A DNA stretch of 64,000 nt, taken from positions 342,913 to 406,912 of the forward strand of contig NZ_JBHZGK010000002.1 of assembly GCF_051900425.1 (NCBI RefSeq). Reading direction: 5' to 3'. This DNA is from Frateuria_A sp051900425 (GTDB lineage Bacteria; Pseudomonadota; Gammaproteobacteria; Xanthomonadales; Rhodanobacteraceae). Shown here piece after piece: positions 1 to 8,010 of this stretch; within the stretch, counting starts at the first letter, position 1, and every line of letters begins with the position of its first letter. The notes beneath the pieces were generated by a model. The model had not been told where the DNA came from, made no database searches, and saw only the letters and a program-made list of their open reading frames with translations. A program made the position numbers and the translations under genes.

Positions 1-70
1 GGCGGGCCTCGTCGCCAGCGGCGGCCGCTTGGACCAGCGCGGCCAGGGACTGGCTACGGATCAGGCTCAT
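1..70 (-). CDS. Unidentified protein, N-terminal fragment running off the left edge
   Basis: A minus-strand reading frame starts with ATG at 70-68 and stays open to the window edge. The visible 23 residues begin MSLIRSQSLAALVQ and continue alanine-rich. An AGGA lies about 12 bases upstream of the ATG, a rather long spacing. The gene would be divergent from cheV. In related gammaproteobacteria flgA or flgM/flgN genes occupy this place, but the visible residues match none of them clearly and do not form a convincing signal peptide as FlgA would need. No function is assigned. Confidence 0.35.
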   Translation of the reverse strand, partial: MSLIRSQSLAALVQAAAAGDEAR

Positions 71-194
71 GTGGATTGCGGTTCCTGCGGATGAATGTTC
101 ATGACATCGTCTGGATGCGTCGAAACTTGAACAAGCAATGCGTGTGCCAGTGCCGACTTTGCGTCCCCGCCTGTGTGGAAGCGCCGCTCTGTTC

Positions 195-325
195 CTTCCC
201 CCGCGGGCGGGGGAAGGTGCCCGAAGGGCGGATGGGGGAAGTCTTGCGGGGAGCTCACCGGACAACCCGCCCAGGAGCGCCCCCATCCGCCTGTCGGCAC
301 CTTCCCCGTGGAACGGGGGAAGACG
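195..325. repeat. Intergenic palindromic repeat, family A (CTTCCCCCG type), two inverted units
   Basis: Two units face each other. Each has a palindromic core of CTTCCCCCG / CGGGGGAAG followed by GTGCC(CGAAGG or GACAGG)CGGATGGGG. The same unit recurs near 9150, 22700, 25850, 42500, 46920 and 60790. This looks like a REP/BIME-type dispersed repeat. It fills much of the gap between the divergent left-edge gene and cheV and ends about 30 bases before the cheV promoter. Confidence 0.85.
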
Positions 326-355
326 CGGGTGGGATGCGCGCATCGAGAGACGACC

Positions 356-382
356 TCAAGCGCCGGGACAGGCGGCCGATAC
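356..382 (+). promoter_or_regulatory. Sigma28 (FliA)-type promoter of cheV
   Basis: TCAAGCGC (356-363), an 11-base spacer and GCCGATAC (375-382) match the flagellar sigma28 pattern (TAAAGTTT-N11-GCCGATAA). The -10 element ends 35 bases before the cheV ATG. Arrangement and spacing equal those of the sites found before fliC and before the second che operon in this window. Confidence 0.65.
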
Positions 383-417
383 GCGGGGGCCTAGTCCTTA
401 CTTTGCTGGAGACATGC

Positions 418-1347
418 ATGGCCGGCGCGCTGCTGGAAAACGTCGAACGCCAGACCCGCCTGGCCGGGCACAACCGGGTGGCGATGCTGCTGTTCCGCCT
501 GGGCGACGCGCAGTTGTTTGGCATCAACGTGTTCAAGGTGCGCGAGGTGCTTCGCCGGCCGCCGCTGGAACGCATGCCCGGTGCGCACGCGCTGATCGCC
601 GGCAGTTGCGACTACCGCGGGCAGACCATCCCGGTGATCGACCTGGCCGCGGCACTGGGCTATCCGGCGCTGATCGAGGAGCCCTCCGCGCACCTGATGG
701 TCACCGAGTTCAGCCGCACCGTGCAGGGCTTCCTGGTGTCGGACCTGAAGAACATGGTCCATTGCGAGGGCGAGTCGCTGGTCGCGCCCAGCGCCGCGCT
801 CGGCTTCGGCCCGCGCGTCAACGCGGTGACCCGCATCAACGGCGCGCTGGTGGCGGTGGTGGACGTGGAGCACGTGCTGGCGAGCATCGATGGTGCGCCC
901 GGCGAGCTTTCCACCCAGATGCAGCGGGCTGCCGGCGCGCACACGCTGCGTCCGCGCCGCGTGCTGGTGGCGGACGACTCGGTGGTCGCGCGCCGCCGGC
1001 TGATCAGCATCTTCCAGCAGATGAACATCGAGTGCGTGGTGGCTCAGGATGGCCGCGAGGCGCTCGACCGCCTCACCGAGCTGGCCGAAGGGGAGCCGGA
1101 GGAGGGCGTCAATTTGGTGGTGTCGGACATCGAAATGCCGCGGCTGGACGGTTACGCGCTGACCCGCGCTATCCGCGAAACGCCCACGCTGCGGCGGCTC
1201 AAGGTCGTGCTGCACAGCTCGCTGAGCGGCCTGTTCAACGAAGCGATAGTGCGCGAGGTCAATGCCGACCGCTTCATCGCCAAGTTCCAGCCGGACCTGC
1301 TGGCGCAGGCGGTGATCGACCTGCTGCCACAAGAGGGCGAAGGCTGA
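418..1347 (+). CDS. cheV: Chemotaxis coupling protein CheV
   Basis: Predicted 309-residue CheW-receiver fusion that links receptors to CheA and can be phosphorylated by it. Residues about 20-165 form the CheW-like domain. From about residue 178 a receiver domain begins (VLVADDSVVARR), with the phospho-acceptor Asp237 in SDIEMPRLDG. The frame is open much further upstream, but that part translates the palindromic repeat. The start chosen is ATG 418, which has GGAG seven bases upstream and begins just before the conserved domain. The gene stands alone behind a sigma28-type promoter and is followed by a strong hairpin and the flgB promoter. CheV next to flg genes is common in Pseudomonas and Xanthomonas relatives. 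Confidence 0.93.
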   Translation: MAGALLENVERQTRLAGHNRVAMLLFRLGDAQLFGINVFKVREVLRRPPLERMPGAHALIAGSCDYRGQTIPVIDLAAALGYPALIEEPSAHLMVTEFSRTVQGFLVSDLKNMVHCEGESLVAPSAALGFGPRVNAVTRINGALVAVVDVEHVLASIDGAPGELSTQMQRAAGAHTLRPRRVLVADDSVVARRRLISIFQQMNIECVVAQDGREALDRLTELAEGEPEEGVNLVVSDIEMPRLDGYALTRAIRETPTLRRLKVVLHSSLSGLFNEAIVREVNADRFIAKFQPDLLAQAVIDLLPQEGEG

Positions 1348-1351
1348 CTCT

Positions 1352-1419
1352 CCCTGTAGGAGCGCACTTGGGCGCGACCCGGGTGCACGGCGGTCGCGCC
1401 CAAGTGCGCTCCTACAGGG
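1352..1419. repeat. Perfect 28-bp inverted repeat, family C (GTAGGAGCGCACTTGGGCGCG type)
   Basis: Arms 1352-1379 and 1392-1419 are exact reverse complements around a 12-base loop. The arm contains TAGGAGCGCACTTGGGCGCG. The same motif is seen again, degenerate and in several pieces, at about 49810-50003. It begins five bases after the cheV stop, so its transcript could act as a terminator, although no T-run follows. Confidence 0.85.
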
Positions 1420-1511
1420 GGTACACGTGGGTGTCGGAAATCCGACTCTGCCCGTAAACGAAAATCCGGCTCAACGCGCCAGGCCAGCTCCAGCAAGGCT
1501 TCGCGCCCCCA

Positions 1512-1527
1512 TGGCACACAACTTGCC
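1512..1527 (+). promoter_or_regulatory. Sigma54 promoter of the flgB operon
   Basis: TGGCAC (1512-1517), N5, TTGCC (1523-1527): the -24 GG and -12 GC are separated by exactly ten bases, a near-perfect match to TGGCAC-N5-TTGCW. It lies about 40 bases before the flgB ATG. This fits FleQ/sigma54 control of the hook-basal body genes. Confidence 0.85.
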
Positions 1528-1568
1528 TCCAGCCCCGTGCGGACACATCGACCGCGCGGAGGCAAGCG

Positions 1569-1973
1569 ATGAGCCAATCCATCGACAACCTGTTCGGCAT
1601 GCACACCGGCGCGCTTGCGCTGTGGCAGCGCCGCACCGAAGTGCTGGCCAGCAACCTGGCCAACGCCGACACGCCCGGCTACCTCGCGCGCGACGTCGAC
1701 TTCCGCAAGGCGCTCGCCGCTGCCGGCAGCAGCGGCGACGGCAGCCTGCCGCTGGCCGCGCCGACCGCCGGCCAGATCGATCCGGTCGCCCAGGCCCGCG
1801 ACACGCTCGCCTACCGCGTACCGACCCAGCCGAGCATGGACGGCAACACCGTCGACGCGCAGCAGGAGCAGGCCGCCTTCGCCGCCAACAGCGTCCACTA
1901 CCAGGCGAGCATGGCCTTCATCACCGCGCAGATCCGCATGCTGCGGACCGCGATCACCGGAGGCCAGGGCTGA
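1569..1973 (+). CDS. flgB: Flagellar proximal rod protein FlgB
   Basis: Encodes 134 residues, the usual size for FlgB, a proximal rod subunit exported by the flagellar type III system. It has the rod/hook N-terminal signature around ASNLANADTPGYLARDVDF (about residues 27-45). The C-terminal helix (FAANSVHYQASMAFITAQIR) is typical of axial proteins. A GGAGG stands eight bases before the ATG. It is the first gene of the flg operon, and its stop overlaps the flgC start by one base. Confidence 0.96.
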   Translation: MSQSIDNLFGMHTGALALWQRRTEVLASNLANADTPGYLARDVDFRKALAAAGSSGDGSLPLAAPTAGQIDPVAQARDTLAYRVPTQPSMDGNTVDAQQEQAAFAANSVHYQASMAFITAQIRMLRTAITGGQG

Positions 1974-2395
1974 TGTCGCTGTTCAATGTCTTCAACGTCG
2001 CCGGCTCCGGCATGGCGGCGCAGTCCACCCGGCTCAACACCGTGGCCAGCAACCTGGCCAACGCCGACAGCGTGGCCAGCTCGCCTGACGCCGCCTACCG
2101 CGCCAAGGAGCCGCTGTTCGCCGCGATCCGCAATGGGCTGAACGGCCAGCCGGCCGACGCCGGCAGCGACGGCGTCAAGGTGCTCGGCGTCACCGAAAGC
2201 CCCAACGCCATCACCAGCCGCTACGAGCCGGGCAACCCGCTCGCCGATGCCGACGGCTACGTCTACCAGAGCAACGTCAACCCGGTGGACGAGCTGGTCA
2301 ACATGATTTCCGCCTCGCGCTCCTACCAGAACAACGTCGAGGTGATGAACACCGCGCGCCAACTGATGCAGAAGACGCTGGACCTCGGGAAGTAA
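1973..2395 (+). CDS. flgC: Flagellar proximal rod protein FlgC
   Basis: Predicted 140-residue proximal rod subunit. The N-terminus MSLFNVFNVAGSGM and the rod signature NTVASNLANADSV (about residues 22-34) are diagnostic. The C-terminus carries the axial-protein motif NMISASRSYQNNVEVMN and ends TLDLGK. The start codon overlaps the flgB stop (TGATG), implying translational coupling. An open extension of this frame far upstream reads through flgB in another frame and was discarded. Confidence 0.96.
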   Translation: MSLFNVFNVAGSGMAAQSTRLNTVASNLANADSVASSPDAAYRAKEPLFAAIRNGLNGQPADAGSDGVKVLGVTESPNAITSRYEPGNPLADADGYVYQSNVNPVDELVNMISASRSYQNNVEVMNTARQLMQKTLDLGK

Positions 2396-2404
2396 GGAGC
2401 GGCC

Positions 2405-3049
2405 ATGAGCGACCTCGCCATCAATTCCAGCAGCGCCGCCGGCGCAGCCAGCGCACTCGGCCAGACCAAGACGCTGAGCCAGTCCGATTTCCTGAGCCTG
2501 CTGATCCAGCAGATGCGCAATCAGGACCCGACCCAGCCGATGGATTCCTCGCAGATGGTCAGCCAGCTCGCGCAGATCAACCAGGTATCGGCCACGCAGA
2601 ACCTGCAGACCTCCTTCGACGCGCTCGCGCAGTCGATGCAGGGCAACCAGTTGCTGCAGGCCTCCAGCATGGTCGGCCGCGACGTCACCGTGCCGTCGCC
2701 GGTCGGTCGCCTGCAGGGCGGCAGCCTCGATGGCGCGGTCAACGTGCCGGACGGCGGCGGCCGCACGCTGGTGCAGATCGTGGACAACGCCGGCAACGTG
2801 GTTCGCACGATCGACCTGGGCACGCAGACCGCAGGCCTCACCGATTTCCACTGGGACGGCACCGGCAACGACGGCCAGCCGCTGCCCCCGGGCACCTACG
2901 GCCTGGCTGCGCAGACCGGCAACACCGCGGTGGCCACCTATGTCACCGGCAAGGTCGCCGGCGTGGGCATGACCAGCGCCGATGGCGCCTATCTCGACGT
3001 GGACGGTTTCGGCGGCGTGCTGCTGAGCCAGGTCGCGCGCGTCAACTAA
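2405..3049 (+). CDS. flgD: Flagellar hook assembly scaffold protein FlgD
   Basis: Encodes 214 residues, matching FlgD, the hook cap that allows FlgE polymerisation and is later replaced by FlgK. The N-terminal FlgD region (LSQSDFLSLLIQQMRNQDPT, about residues 24-43) is the family hallmark. A FlgD Ig-like/tudor region follows (FHWDGTGNDGQPLPPGTY, about 147-164). It lies nine bases after flgC with AAGGAG as ribosome binding site. No signal peptide is expected or seen, since it leaves by the flagellar exporter. Confidence 0.95.
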   Translation: MSDLAINSSSAAGAASALGQTKTLSQSDFLSLLIQQMRNQDPTQPMDSSQMVSQLAQINQVSATQNLQTSFDALAQSMQGNQLLQASSMVGRDVTVPSPVGRLQGGSLDGAVNVPDGGGRTLVQIVDNAGNVVRTIDLGTQTAGLTDFHWDGTGNDGQPLPPGTYGLAAQTGNTAVATYVTGKVAGVGMTSADGAYLDVDGFGGVLLSQVARVN

Positions 3050-3068
3050 TTCATCAGGGGAAACACCG

Positions 3069-4289
3069 ATGGCTTTCAATATCGCGCTGAGCGGCCTGAA
3101 CGCGGCCTCCAAGGACCTCGAGGTCACCGCCAACAACATCGCCAATACCGGCACGACCGGCTTCAAGGGCTCGCGCGCAGAGTTCGCCGAGCTCTACAAC
3201 TCGGCCGGGCGCAACCTCTCGGCGACCGCCATCGGCAGCGGCGTGCGGCTGGCCGACGTGGCGCAGCAGTTCGCCGCCGGCAACGTGGAGAACACCGGCA
3301 ACAGCCTGGACTTCGCGATCAGCGGCGACGGCTTCTTCACCATGCGTGACGGCAAGGGCTACTCCTACACGCGCGCCGGCGCCTTCAACCAGGACAACAA
3401 CGGCTACGTGGTCAACACCAGCGGACAACACCTGCAGGTGTTCCCGCCGGCCGGCAACGGCTTCGACACCAGCACCATGGTCGACCTGCAACTGACCAAC
3501 GCGCAGAGCGCGGCCAAGGCCACCGGCAACGTCGAGATGTCGCTCAACCTGCCGTCCGATGCGACCGCGCCGACCACCACGCCGTTCAACCCGACCGACG
3601 CGCTCAGCTACAACCAGGCCACGCCGTTCACCGCCTACGATTCGCTCGGCGCCACCCACAACGGCACCGTCTATTACGTCAAGGGCGCCGCGCCGAATAC
3701 GTGGAACGCCTACCTGTACGTCGATGGCGTCTCGGCCGGCGCACCGCAGACCCTTTCCTTCAACACCAGTGGCGCGCTCGCCACCCCGGCCGGTGGCAAG
3801 CTCAACTTCCCCGCGCTGGCGGTGACCCCCGGCGCCGATCCGCTGACGCTGTCGATCGACGTCAACAAGGTCACCCAGTTCGGCAACGCCTACGCGCTGA
3901 GCTCGATCAACCAGGACGGCTACCCCAGCGGCACGCTCTCGGGCATCGACGTGTCCAGCGAAGGCGTGGTGCAGGCGAAGTACTCCAATGGCCAGGCCGT
4001 CTCGCTGGGCCAGCTCGCGCTGGCCAACTTCAACAACCTGCAGGGCCTGCGCCAGCTCGACAACACCGGCTGGGCGGCCTCGTTCGATTCCGGCACCGCG
4101 ATCATGGGCGTGGCGGGCCAAGGCACCTTCGGCGCCGTGCAGTCCGGCGCGCTGGAAGCGTCCAACACCGCGGACCTCACCGCGCAGCTGGTGAACATGA
4201 TCAAGGCGCAGCGCAACTACCAGGCGAACGCGCAGGTGATCTCCACCGACGACAAGCTGACCCAGACCATCATCAACATCCGCAACTGA
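3069..4289 (+). CDS. flgE: Flagellar hook protein FlgE
   Basis: Encodes 406 residues, the size expected for the hook subunit. It begins MAFNIALSGLNAASKDLEVT and contains ANNIANTGTTGFKGSRAEF, the rod/hook N-terminal signature. The variable middle is followed by the conserved C-terminus with LVNMIKAQRNYQANAQVIST. AGGGGAAA upstream is a good ribosome binding site. It follows its cap gene flgD by 19 bases. Confidence 0.97.
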   Translation: MAFNIALSGLNAASKDLEVTANNIANTGTTGFKGSRAEFAELYNSAGRNLSATAIGSGVRLADVAQQFAAGNVENTGNSLDFAISGDGFFTMRDGKGYSYTRAGAFNQDNNGYVVNTSGQHLQVFPPAGNGFDTSTMVDLQLTNAQSAAKATGNVEMSLNLPSDATAPTTTPFNPTDALSYNQATPFTAYDSLGATHNGTVYYVKGAAPNTWNAYLYVDGVSAGAPQTLSFNTSGALATPAGGKLNFPALAVTPGADPLTLSIDVNKVTQFGNAYALSSINQDGYPSGTLSGIDVSSEGVVQAKYSNGQAVSLGQLALANFNNLQGLRQLDNTGWAASFDSGTAIMGVAGQGTFGAVQSGALEASNTADLTAQLVNMIKAQRNYQANAQVISTDDKLTQTIINIRN

Positions 4290-4310
4290 CGCTGACGTCC
4301 GAGGCCTCGC

Positions 4311-5051
4311 ATGGATCGTTCGCTTTACGTCGCCATGACCGGCGCCACGCAGATGATGCGGGCGCAGACCGAAGTGGCGCACAACCTCGCCAACGCCGAC
4401 ACCGTCGGCTTCAAGGCGCAGATGTCGGCCTTCCAGGCGCTGCCGGTGCAGGGCCCGGGCATGCCCACGCGGATCAACGGCGTGGCGCAGGGCGAGGGCG
4501 TGGACCTGCGCTCGGGCGCCGAGATCCAGACCGGCCGCGAGCTCGACGTCGCGGTGCAGGGCGAGGGCTGGATCGCGGTGCAGGCGGCGGACGGCAGCGA
4601 GGCCTACACCCGCGCGGGCAACCTGCAGTTGACCCCCGACGGCCTGCTGACGGACTCGCGCGGCAATTTGGTGCTCGGCGACGGCGGCCCGATCAGCCTG
4701 CCGCCCGCGACCCAGGTGAGCATCGGCAACGACGGCACGGTCTCGGTGGTGCCGACGGGCCAGGGTCCGGAAACGATCGCCTCGGTCGGCCGCCTGAAGC
4801 TGGTCAACCCGCCGGCGAACCAGCTCGCGCTGGGCAGCGACGGCCTGATGCACCTGGCCGGCGGCGCCACCGCGCCGACCGATCCGGCGGTGGGCATCAA
4901 GTCCGGCGTGCTCGAGTCGAGCAACGTCAATCCGTCGCAGACGCTGGTGCAGATGATCGAGCTTTCGCGCCAGTACGAACTCCAGGTCAAGGCGATCAAG
5001 AACGCCGACGACAACGCGCAGTCGGCGACCCGCCTGCTGTCGCTCACCTGA
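4311..5051 (+). CDS. flgF: Flagellar proximal/distal rod protein FlgF
   Basis: Predicted 246-residue rod protein. It begins MDRSLYVAMTGATQMM, typical of FlgF, then AHNLANADTVGFKAQMSAF. The C-terminal axial motif QMIELSRQYELQVKAIKNAD lies near residues 215-234. It sits between flgE and its paralogue flgG, as in most flagellated Gammaproteobacteria. The GAGG before the ATG is a moderate ribosome binding site. Confidence 0.95.
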   Translation: MDRSLYVAMTGATQMMRAQTEVAHNLANADTVGFKAQMSAFQALPVQGPGMPTRINGVAQGEGVDLRSGAEIQTGRELDVAVQGEGWIAVQAADGSEAYTRAGNLQLTPDGLLTDSRGNLVLGDGGPISLPPATQVSIGNDGTVSVVPTGQGPETIASVGRLKLVNPPANQLALGSDGLMHLAGGATAPTDPAVGIKSGVLESSNVNPSQTLVQMIELSRQYELQVKAIKNADDNAQSATRLLSLT

Positions 5052-5068
5052 TCGATTAGGAGACAACC

Positions 5069-5854
5069 ATGTTCTCTTCCCTGTGGGTCGCCAAGACCGG
5101 TCTGGATGCGCAGCAGACGCGCATGGACGTGGTCTCGCACAACCTCGCCAACGCCAACACCACCGGCTTCAAGAGCTCGCGCGCCTCGTTCCAGGATCTG
5201 GTCTACCAGAACCTGCGCCAGCCCGGCGGCCAGACCACCGAGCAGACCAACGCCCCGTCCGGCCTGATGCTGGGCACCGGCGTGCGCGTGGTCGGCAACG
5301 AGAAGCTGTTCACCCAGGGCAACATCGAACAGACCGGCAACTCGCTGGACCTGGCGATCCAGGGCCGCGGCTTCCTGCAGGTGACCCAGCCCGACGGCAC
5401 CATCGCCTACACCCGCGACGGCTCGCTGCACATGGACCAGAACGGCCAGGTGGTCACCGCCAACGGCTATGCGGTCGATCCGGCGATCACCATCCCGGCC
5501 AACGCCCAGTCGATCACCATCGGCAGCGACGGCACGGTCAGCATCACGCTGCCCGGCCAGGCCGCGCCGCAGCAGGTCGGCACCGTGCAGCTGGCCGACT
5601 TCATCAATCCTGCAGGCCTGCAGCCCAACGGCGACAACCTGTACCTGGAAACCGCCTCGAGCGGCTCGCCGCAGATCGGCCAGCCGGGCCTCAACGGCCT
5701 GGGCACGCTGGCGCAGGGCGCGCTGGAGTCGTCCAACGTCAACGTCGTCGAGCAGATGGTCGACATGATCGAGACGCAGCGGACCTACGAGATGAACTCC
5801 AAGGCGATCTCCGCGGCCGACCAGATGCTGCAGTTCCTCACCAACAAGACCTGA
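5069..5854 (+). CDS. flgG: Flagellar distal rod protein FlgG
   Basis: Encodes 261 residues, the near-invariant size of FlgG. It starts MFSSLWVAKTGLDAQQTRMD and has the rod signature SHNLANANTTGFKSSRASF with the FQDLVYQN segment typical of FlgG. The C-terminal helix contains MVDMIETQRTYEMNSKAISA. A TAGGAG ribosome binding site lies seven bases before the ATG. It forms the distal rod that passes through the FlgI and FlgH rings encoded next. Confidence 0.97.
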   Translation: MFSSLWVAKTGLDAQQTRMDVVSHNLANANTTGFKSSRASFQDLVYQNLRQPGGQTTEQTNAPSGLMLGTGVRVVGNEKLFTQGNIEQTGNSLDLAIQGRGFLQVTQPDGTIAYTRDGSLHMDQNGQVVTANGYAVDPAITIPANAQSITIGSDGTVSITLPGQAAPQQVGTVQLADFINPAGLQPNGDNLYLETASSGSPQIGQPGLNGLGTLAQGALESSNVNVVEQMVDMIETQRTYEMNSKAISAADQMLQFLTNKT

Positions 5855-5866
5855 GCGTAAGCCGCG

Positions 5867-6544
5867 ATGAGCCTGTTCCGCCTTCCCACCGCTGCCCTCG
5901 CGCTGTCGCTGCTCGCCGGCTGCATGGCCATGCCCGCACGCGACGACGGCGAGTGGGCACCGACCCCGCCGATGCAGCCGGAGGTCGCCGCCGCCCCTGC
6001 CGACGGCGCGATCTACCACGACAACCAGAACATGGAACTGTTCTCCGATGCGCGCGCGCACCGGGTGGGGGACATCCTCACCATCGTGCTGGTGGAAAGC
6101 ACCCAGGCCAGCAAGAAGGCCAGCACCAGCACCAGCAAGAAGGACAAGGCCGACGTCGCCGCGCCCACCATCATGGGCAAGGACCTGACCATCAACGGCA
6201 ACCCGCTGAGCGTGGGCCTGGACAGCGAACGCAACTTCGACGGCAGCGGCTCGTCCAGCCAGTCCAACCAGCTCACCGGCCAGATCACCGTCACCGTGGC
6301 GCAGCGGCTGTCCAACGGCAACCTGATCGTGCGCGGCGAGAAGTGGCTGACCATCAACCAGGGCCAGGAGCTGGTGCGCATCGCCGGCATTGTGCGCCCG
6401 CAGGACATCGGCCAGGACAACACCGTGGCTTCGACCCGCGTCGCCGACGCGCGCATCAGCTACACCGGCCGCGGCACGCTGGCCGATGCGAACACGCGCG
6501 GATGGCTGTCGCGCTTCTTCAATTCCAAGTGGATGCCGTTTTAA
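5867..6544 (+). CDS. flgH: Flagellar L-ring lipoprotein FlgH
   Basis: Encodes 225 residues. A lipoprotein signal peptide with lipobox LLAGC (Cys at about residue 18) directs it to the outer membrane, where it forms the L ring around the rod. The conserved core VGDILTIVLVESTQASKKAST and the C-terminal half (VRPQDIGQDNTVASTRVADA) are FlgH hallmarks. The stop codon overlaps an ATG in the flgI frame (TTTTAATGAAC), a point that matters for the start of flgI. Confidence 0.96.
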   Translation: MSLFRLPTAALALSLLAGCMAMPARDDGEWAPTPPMQPEVAAAPADGAIYHDNQNMELFSDARAHRVGDILTIVLVESTQASKKASTSTSKKDKADVAAPTIMGKDLTINGNPLSVGLDSERNFDGSGSSSQSNQLTGQITVTVAQRLSNGNLIVRGEKWLTINQGQELVRIAGIVRPQDIGQDNTVASTRVADARISYTGRGTLADANTRGWLSRFFNSKWMPF

Positions 6545-6619
6545 TGAACTCCGCTGCCGGCAAGAACCGCCATCTGAACGCCGCGGGCAAGTACGAGGGT
6601 GCGAACCCGCATGGCACCT

Positions 6620-6893
6620 TCGCCCCTTCTCCCCGCCGGGGAGAAGGTTGGGATGAGGGGCGGGTGCTCGCGGGGAGCCAAGCTCCCTCTCCCCTTCGGG
6701 ATGAGGGGCAGGTACTCGCGGGAAACAAGGCGCCCTCTCCCCTTCGGGGAGAGGGCTGGGGTGAGTGGACGATTGTCGCGAGCGGCGCACGTATGGCGCG
6801 CTCTGCTTTCGCTTCCTTCAAGCATCGCCTGATCAACCTTTTCCGCAAGAGCGGCCCCTCACCCCAACCCTCTCCCCGGAGGGGAGAGGGAGC
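6620..6893. repeat. Cluster of intergenic palindromic repeats, family B (CTCTCCCC-GGGGAGAGG type)
   Basis: Four units occur at about 6622-6660, 6688-6712, 6731-6765 and 6855-6893. Each has a palindrome of CTCTCCCC around a short loop, followed by a TTGGGATGAGGGGC-like or TGGGGTGAG tail, in alternating orientation. The last unit lies inside the flgI signal-peptide coding region. The same family recurs at 16158-16405, 29412-29437, 45284-45322 and 56629-56666. Confidence 0.85.
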
Positions 6894-7992
6894 TGGTGCG
6901 TGGCTCGCCTTGGGGATTGCGCTCAGCCTTCTCGCTGCCCCCGCCCACGCCGACAAGATCCGCGACCTGGCCTCCGTCGGCGGCGTGCGCTCGAATCAGC
7001 TGATCGGCTACGGCCTGGTGGTGGGCCTTGATGGCTCCGGCGACCAGACCACCCAGGCCCCGTTCACCACGCAAAGCCTGGAAAACATGCTCCAGCAATT
7101 CGGCATCACGGTGCCGCCGAATGCACGCCCGCAGCTGAAGAACGCGGCTGCGGTGACCATTACCGCCGAACTGCCTCCGTTCGCCAAGCCCGGCCAGGTC
7201 ATCGACGTCACCGTCGCCTCGATCGGCAACGCCAAGAGCCTGCGCGGCGGCGAACTGCTGATGTCGCCCCTGCGTGGCGCCGACGGCAACGTCTATGCGA
7301 TCGCGCAGGGCAGCGTGGTGGTCGGCGGCATCAGCGCGCAGGGCAAGAGCGGCTCCAGCGTGCAGGTGAACATTTCCGCCAGCGGCCGCATCCCCAACGG
7401 CGCCTCGGTCGAGCGCAGCGTGCCCAGCGCATTCAGTGGCGCCGGCGACCTGATGCTCAATCTCAACACCCCCGACTTCACCACCGCCGCGCGCGTGGCA
7501 CAGGCCGTCAACACCGCCTTCGGCGCGGGCACCGCCACGCCGGTCGACGGCGGCACCATTTCCGTGCGCGGCCCCCAGGACCCGGCGCAGAAGGTCGCCT
7601 GGCTGGGCATGATCCAGAACCTGGACGTCACGCCCGGCGATGCGCCGGCGCGCGTGGTGGTGAATTCCCGCACCGGCACCGTGGTGATCGGCTCGGACGT
7701 CAAGGTCACCGCCGCCGCGGTGGCGCACGGTGCGATCCAGGTCACCATCAGCGAGCAGCCGCTGGTCAGCCAGCCGCAACCGTTCTCGCGCGGCCAGACC
7801 GCGGTGGTGCCAAGTTCCGACGTGCAGGTCAGCGAGGACGGCGCGCACATGTTCAAGTTCGGCCCGGGCGTGAGCCTGGACACGATCGTGCGTGCGGTGA
7901 ACCAGGTCGGGGCAGGTCCGAGCGACCTGATCTCGATCCTGCAGGCGCTCAAGCAGGCTGGCGCGCTTCATGCAGAGCTCGTGGTGATCTAG
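6793..7992 (+). CDS. flgI: Flagellar P-ring protein FlgI, with repeat-derived leader extension
   Basis: The mature part (from DKIRDLASVGGVRSNQLIGY) is a full-length FlgI, which forms the P ring in the peptidoglycan layer. Secretion would use the hydrophobic stretch WLALGIALSLLAAPAHA just before it. With ATG 6793 the product is 399 residues and its leader is about 52 residues, over twice the usual length. Residues about 21-34 (GPSPQPSPRRGEGA) are a translation of a family B palindrome inserted in frame between a basic segment (FKHRLINLFRK) and the hydrophobic core. The same frame is open back to ATG 6544, which overlaps the flgH stop, so a still longer 482-residue product is possible. No good ribosome binding site is visible at 6793. 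Confidence 0.88.
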   Translation: MARSAFASFKHRLINLFRKSGPSPQPSPRRGEGAGAWLALGIALSLLAAPAHADKIRDLASVGGVRSNQLIGYGLVVGLDGSGDQTTQAPFTTQSLENMLQQFGITVPPNARPQLKNAAAVTITAELPPFAKPGQVIDVTVASIGNAKSLRGGELLMSPLRGADGNVYAIAQGSVVVGGISAQGKSGSSVQVNISASGRIPNGASVERSVPSAFSGAGDLMLNLNTPDFTTAARVAQAVNTAFGAGTATPVDGGTISVRGPQDPAQKVAWLGMIQNLDVTPGDAPARVVVNSRTGTVVIGSDVKVTAAAVAHGAIQVTISEQPLVSQPQPFSRGQTAVVPSSDVQVSEDGAHMFKFGPGVSLDTIVRAVNQVGAGPSDLISILQALKQAGALHAELVVI

Positions 7993-8010
7993 CCCAAGCG
8001 CGACGGAAAC

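Noticed and set aside
195..325. Palindrome arrays as a possible CRISPR
   Set aside because: The units alternate in orientation, differ in length, have no unique spacers of constant size and no cas genes are nearby. They are dispersed REP-like repeats.
76..417. Upstream extension of the cheV frame
   Set aside because: The extra residues translate a family A palindrome and the sigma28-type promoter lies within them. ATG 418 with its GGAG fits the conserved start.
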